Shown: one piece after another, positions 60,695 to 64,000 of the stretch
Numbering within the stretch: position 1 is the stretch's first letter
Layout: each line of letters begins with the position of its first letter
Origin: Lachnospiraceae bacterium UBA7196
Lineage (GTDB): Bacteria; Bacillota; Clostridia; Lachnospirales; Lachnospiraceae
Reading direction: 5' to 3'
DNA length: 64,000 nt
Assembly: GCA_002490835.1 (NCBI GenBank)
Contig: DKUU01000022.1
Span: 19,053-83,052, forward strand
The notes under the pieces: model-generated
Told to the model about the DNA's origin: nothing
Database searches by the model: none
Seen by the model: the letters and a program-made list of their open reading frames with translations, nothing else
Position numbers and translations under genes: made by a program

Positions 60695-61770
60695 AAAAAA
60701 ACAAGAAACTTCCTATAAAAGTAACTTTCATACTCACTGCGCTTTTTGCCGCCCTCTCTCTGTGCGGCTGTACCTCCTCGGACAAGGGCGTAAACGGACA
60801 GGTCATCGTCTATAACTGGGGGGAATATATCGACCCTGAGACCATCCGCATGTTTGAGGAAGAAACCGGCATCAAGGTGATCTACGACGAATTTGAGACG
60901 AACGAGAGCATGTATCCGAAAGTGGAATCCGGGGCGGTGGCCTACGATATCGCCTGTCCATCGGACTATATGATCAGCCGCATGATCGAGAACGGTATGC
61001 TGTCTGAAATCGACTACAGCAAAATGCCGAACGCAAAAAATAATATAGGCACACAGTATTATGAGCAGGCCCGAGGCTTCGATCCCGAAAACAAGTACGC
61101 TATCCCCTACTGCTGGGGCACCGTGGGCATCCTCTACAATCAGACCATGGTGGATGAACCGATCACCCGCTGGGCACAGCTCTGGGACGAAAAATATGCG
61201 GACAATATCCTGATGCAGGACTCCGTGCGGGATGCCTTTATGGTGGCTGAGAAGCTGAACGGGGATTCGATGAATACCCTCGATCCCGATGAACTGACCG
61301 CCGCCAAAAACCTTTTGATCGGGCAGAAGCCGCTAGTGCAGGCCTACGTCGTCGATCAGGTGCGCGATAAGATGATCGGCGGAGAAGCCGCTATCGGCGT
61401 GATCTATTCCGGGGAAGCTATCTATACCCAGAAGGAAAACCCTGATCTGGTCTATGTGATTCCCGAGGAAGGGACCAATGTCTGGATCGACGCTTGGGTG
61501 ATTTTGAAAAATGCTCCCAACAAAGAAAACGCCGAGAAATTCATTGACTTTATGTGTCGTGCCGATATTGCGCTGATGAATTTTGATTACATTACATATT
61601 CCACTCCCAATGTGGCTGCCAGAGAACTGATCGAGGATGAAAGCATCAAAAACTCCGAGATCGCCTTTCCTGATCTGTCACAGTATGAAAATCTGGAAAC
61701 CTATGTCTATCTCGGAGAAGACGGGGATAGCCTTTATAATGAATTATGGAAAGAGGTGAAGGCGCATTAG
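60691..61770 (+). CDS. potD: Spermidine/putrescine-binding lipoprotein PotD
   Basis: 359 residues. A lipoprotein signal (LTALFAALSLCGC, Cys near 27) anchors it outside the membrane. VYNWGEYIDPETIRMFEEET, YDIACPSDYMISRMI and PYCWGTVGILYNQ are PotD blocks with aromatic and acidic residues that hold the polyamine. Last gene of the operon. Confidence 0.94.
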   Translation: MKKNKKLPIKVTFILTALFAALSLCGCTSSDKGVNGQVIVYNWGEYIDPETIRMFEEETGIKVIYDEFETNESMYPKVESGAVAYDIACPSDYMISRMIENGMLSEIDYSKMPNAKNNIGTQYYEQARGFDPENKYAIPYCWGTVGILYNQTMVDEPITRWAQLWDEKYADNILMQDSVRDAFMVAEKLNGDSMNTLDPDELTAAKNLLIGQKPLVQAYVVDQVRDKMIGGEAAIGVIYSGEAIYTQKENPDLVYVIPEEGTNVWIDAWVILKNAPNKENAEKFIDFMCRADIALMNFDYITYSTPNVAARELIEDESIKNSEIAFPDLSQYENLETYVYLGEDGDSLYNELWKEVKAH

Positions 61771-61790
61771 CCTTCACCTACATAACCATC

Positions 61791-63566
61791 TTATTTCAAA
61801 TATTCCTTCGTTTTTTCTTCAACCAATCGATTAAATTTTTGACTCTTCAAGATTTCTGTTTTTGTCATTCCTTTATTTTGCTTTTTAAACACTTCAAGTG
61901 CCTGATTAATTATTTTTACAGCCTCAACAAAAACATTCTCAATTTCACTTAAATCCTCCTTCAAAAGTGCTATAATTCTCTTTGTTTCCTTTTTTATCTC
62001 ATTTGAATTAAATTTTGGAATAAATGTCTTTTTAACAATTAAACTTCGCACCACCATTGGCACATAATATCTTATTCTACTCTCATCTTTCCCAAACTTT
62101 TTTCGATAATTCAAAAAACAAAATTCTGCAAACAAATAATTAGAAACATAATAAATCTCTGGTATATGATCGTCCCGAAATAATTGATTTTTTCTGTTTT
62201 TTAATATATTAACCGGATTATTATTATATACAATATAGGCATTTGCAAAATAAACAGACGTAATTGCCCGAATAAGTCCATGTAAACTTATAATTTGAAA
62301 ACGTCTTGGACGGTTCTCTAAAAAATCAAATTCCCCTGAACGCCTTTCATAATATAGTTTTAAAGGCATTTCTCTTGAATATACATCAAATGTTCCTTGT
62401 AATCTTTTATGATACTCTTCCATCGCGATAAACGCTTCATCCGGAACTGGTGTTTGACGATTACTAGCCTTTACAATCATGGTAATAAGATTCGAATCTG
62501 TAGTATGTATAATTTTAAGAGGAATCAATATATCATCAATTTTTTCCCTTTGTAAATATATTTCGTTACTAGTTTGACAACCATTAACAATCTGAAAATC
62601 TGTCATTTCATATTCATTAGACCCTAATGGCTTAAAATGCCGAGCCACAATAGTTATTCCATTATTAAGAAGAATAAATTTATCATGCAATTCAGATGTT
62701 GTTAATGTTTTACGAATTTCTCCATTTACCGGATTATTCCCTTGATAATCTCTCACATTTTCATAAAAAAGTCTTCTACGCAAATTTCCCTGAGAATCAA
62801 CAATTATTTTCAAAAATTCTTTTCCAGAAAGATACCCTAAATACGATTGCTCTACAGCTTCAATTCTATCCATAGATAGACTGTTTTTAAAATTTATATG
62901 AACTTCGATTCGATTTTCAACTTCTTTATATGAATTCGCAATGTAATCGCTACCAAGAACTTGAAATTCAACATTTTTTATGTCTGGAAAAGACGCCAAA
63001 ATATTATTTGTTTCCGTATCACAAATATCAAATATTAATTTTTCTTCACAAGGTCTTCCTGCTGTCACAAAATATATGTAGCATTTTGGACTTATTGAAT
63101 TAAATAGCCTCGAATTTTTATATAAACATAATTCATCATAAATCTCAAATGCATTTTTCATTTCATCTCCAAGAGCTAATAATTTTCTATCTCCCAAAAA
63201 ACTTTTTACAGCATTAGCAGCTTTTAATAAATCACCAGAATCATAGTGTTCCTCGATTTTTGTTTGAATAAAAAGAATTTTAACATCCAGCGAATTTGAC
63301 TTTGAATACATTTCAATATCATTTTTGCTTAAAACAAGATTATCATTAATAATAAATGCAATACAATCCAAGCCAAACATTGCATTGTTTGCATCAACAT
63401 CGACAGATTTCATATCTTGTGAATCCGCAAATGCTTCTGGATGAAATTTTGATATAATAGAATAATTAACAATATATTCGTATGCTTTAGATTGAGTTAT
63501 GTCATTAAATGTATTTTTCTCACAAAAATCTTCTATAATACCAGATAAAATTTTATTAACAGCCAT
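61791..63566 (-). CDS. AIPR-family protein, candidate abortive-infection phage defence
   Basis: 591 residues from the ATG at 63566 (AAAGGA eight bases upstream; frame open to 63599). The AIPR core is in the middle: LRRRLFYENVRDYQGNNPVN, then DKFILLNNGITIVARHF, FQIVNGCQTSNEIYLQ, and IVKASNRQTPVPDEAF. These are the conserved blocks of the domain. An N-terminal region of about 240 residues and a C-terminal Lys-rich helix flank it. The family is linked to phage abortive infection; mechanism unknown. The gene is far more AT-rich than its neighbours and lies next to a group II intron, indicating horizontal transfer. Confidence 0.8.
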   Translation of the reverse strand: MAVNKILSGIIEDFCEKNTFNDITQSKAYEYIVNYSIISKFHPEAFADSQDMKSVDVDANNAMFGLDCIAFIINDNLVLSKNDIEMYSKSNSLDVKILFIQTKIEEHYDSGDLLKAANAVKSFLGDRKLLALGDEMKNAFEIYDELCLYKNSRLFNSISPKCYIYFVTAGRPCEEKLIFDICDTETNNILASFPDIKNVEFQVLGSDYIANSYKEVENRIEVHINFKNSLSMDRIEAVEQSYLGYLSGKEFLKIIVDSQGNLRRRLFYENVRDYQGNNPVNGEIRKTLTTSELHDKFILLNNGITIVARHFKPLGSNEYEMTDFQIVNGCQTSNEIYLQREKIDDILIPLKIIHTTDSNLITMIVKASNRQTPVPDEAFIAMEEYHKRLQGTFDVYSREMPLKLYYERRSGEFDFLENRPRRFQIISLHGLIRAITSVYFANAYIVYNNNPVNILKNRKNQLFRDDHIPEIYYVSNYLFAEFCFLNYRKKFGKDESRIRYYVPMVVRSLIVKKTFIPKFNSNEIKKETKRIIALLKEDLSEIENVFVEAVKIINQALEVFKKQNKGMTKTEILKSQKFNRLVEEKTKEYLK

Positions 63567-63930
63567 CTTTTGTATCCTTTCTAAGACATTATACAACATT
63601 ATTTTTTTTAATTTAAATTGATCAATATTTTTTAACCAAATACATGCATATTGTCTAAAAACTCATCCTATTTTCTCATAATTTACCTCAATCTTTCTTC
63701 AACTTATATTTGTATATAATATAGTATACAACAATTTAAAAATATTGTACACTACTTTTTGTAATCATCCAAATATTTTTTCAAAAAATCTTTAGAAACC
63801 TTCTAGTCAAAGGTAATGATACTAAATAAAGACCTTCACGTTTAAAATAACCCCCTCATAATAACACTAACGATTCCCAATCTTTATGTGATTATATCTA
63901 CACTCCGCTTTGAAATAATTATATACAAAA
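63567..63930. other. AT-rich region without a gene
   Basis: No convincing coding frame or RNA gene is seen. It contains AT-rich promoter-like sequence for the AIPR gene and an inverted repeat TTGTATA-N8-TATACAA (63710-63731), which may be an operator or may reflect composition. Its right end is the downstream exon side of the group II intron. Confidence 0.6.
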
Positions 63931-64000
63931 ATCGAGTAGGGGAGATTAAGTCTCCCCCCTCACACCACCGTACATGCCGTTCGGCATACGGCGGTTCAAC
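63931..64000 (-). mobile_element. 3' end of a group II intron (domains V and VI), truncated by the window
   Basis: On the minus strand, 63995-63964 folds as a 32-nt domain V: lower stem ACCGCCGUA/UACGGUGGU, a two-base bulge, upper stem UGCC/GGCA and a four-base loop. The catalytic triad reads CGC. Domain VI follows, with a GGGGAGA/TCTCCCC stem, and the intron would end at CTACTCGAT (63931). The reverse transcriptase and domains I-IV would lie beyond position 64000. Confidence 0.75.

Noticed and set aside
1..64000. Insertion sequences, prophage genes, tRNA or rRNA genes
   Set aside because: No transposase, integrase, phage structural gene, tRNA cloverleaf or rRNA segment could be recognised; the only mobile DNA seen is the intron end at the right edge.

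Overview
The window looks like the chromosome of a spore-forming, strictly anaerobic Firmicute, most likely a gut Lachnospiraceae (class Clostridia). The reasons are sporulation and germination genes (cotJABC, spoIVA, a SpoVAF/GerA-type protein), oxygen-sensitive enzymes (a group B [FeFe] hydrogenase, class III ribonucleotide reductase nrdD/nrdG), strong GGAGG ribosome binding sites and intermediate GC. No rRNA, tRNA or CRISPR array is visible. Most genes lie on the minus strand.

Layout. 1-9.8 kb: DUF4037 and TPR proteins, hflK-hflC, a histidine phosphatase, a DUF1189-like membrane protein, trpS, a Cys-rich peptide, a DUF5662 protein and a GH13-like protein that has lost its catalytic residues. 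9.8-18 kb: a UvrD-like helicase overlapping gltX, the [FeFe] hydrogenase and an ABC exporter whose permease is a GldF-GldG fusion. 18.2-19.3 kb: cotJABC.

19.3-27.6 kb is an AT-richer accessory island: a candidate type I toxin with antisense RNA, a TehB-like methyltransferase, an internally deleted cotJC copy, a BlaI repressor with a broken BlaR1, and an ABC transporter with its two-component system. Two related hairpins flank it, and an 18-bp direct repeat brackets its left part. 27.6-36.7 kb holds a very large cell-surface protein gene split by an in-frame amber codon and carrying a G10 tract, followed by its AgrC/LytTR-type neighbours.

36.7-44 kb: an EAL protein, a lipoprotein, manA with an SGNH hydrolase, and the SpoVAF-like gene. 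44.0-44.4 kb holds a second type I toxin-antitoxin candidate of holin-like type. 44.4-57.1 kb: dut, nrdG/nrdD under NrdR boxes, a WYL regulator, rnhA, a membrane MutS-like ATPase, a nucleoside salvage operon (PNP, cdd, amidohydrolase), a pyroglutamyl peptidase-like gene, spoIVA and a lactonase-like beta-propeller. 57.4-61.8 kb is a polyamine import operon (Xre-cupin regulator, potABCD). The right end is AT-rich: an AIPR-family candidate phage-defence gene and the 3' end (domains V and VI) of a group II intron that runs off the window.

All calls come from reading the sequence and recalling family motifs; no database search was run.
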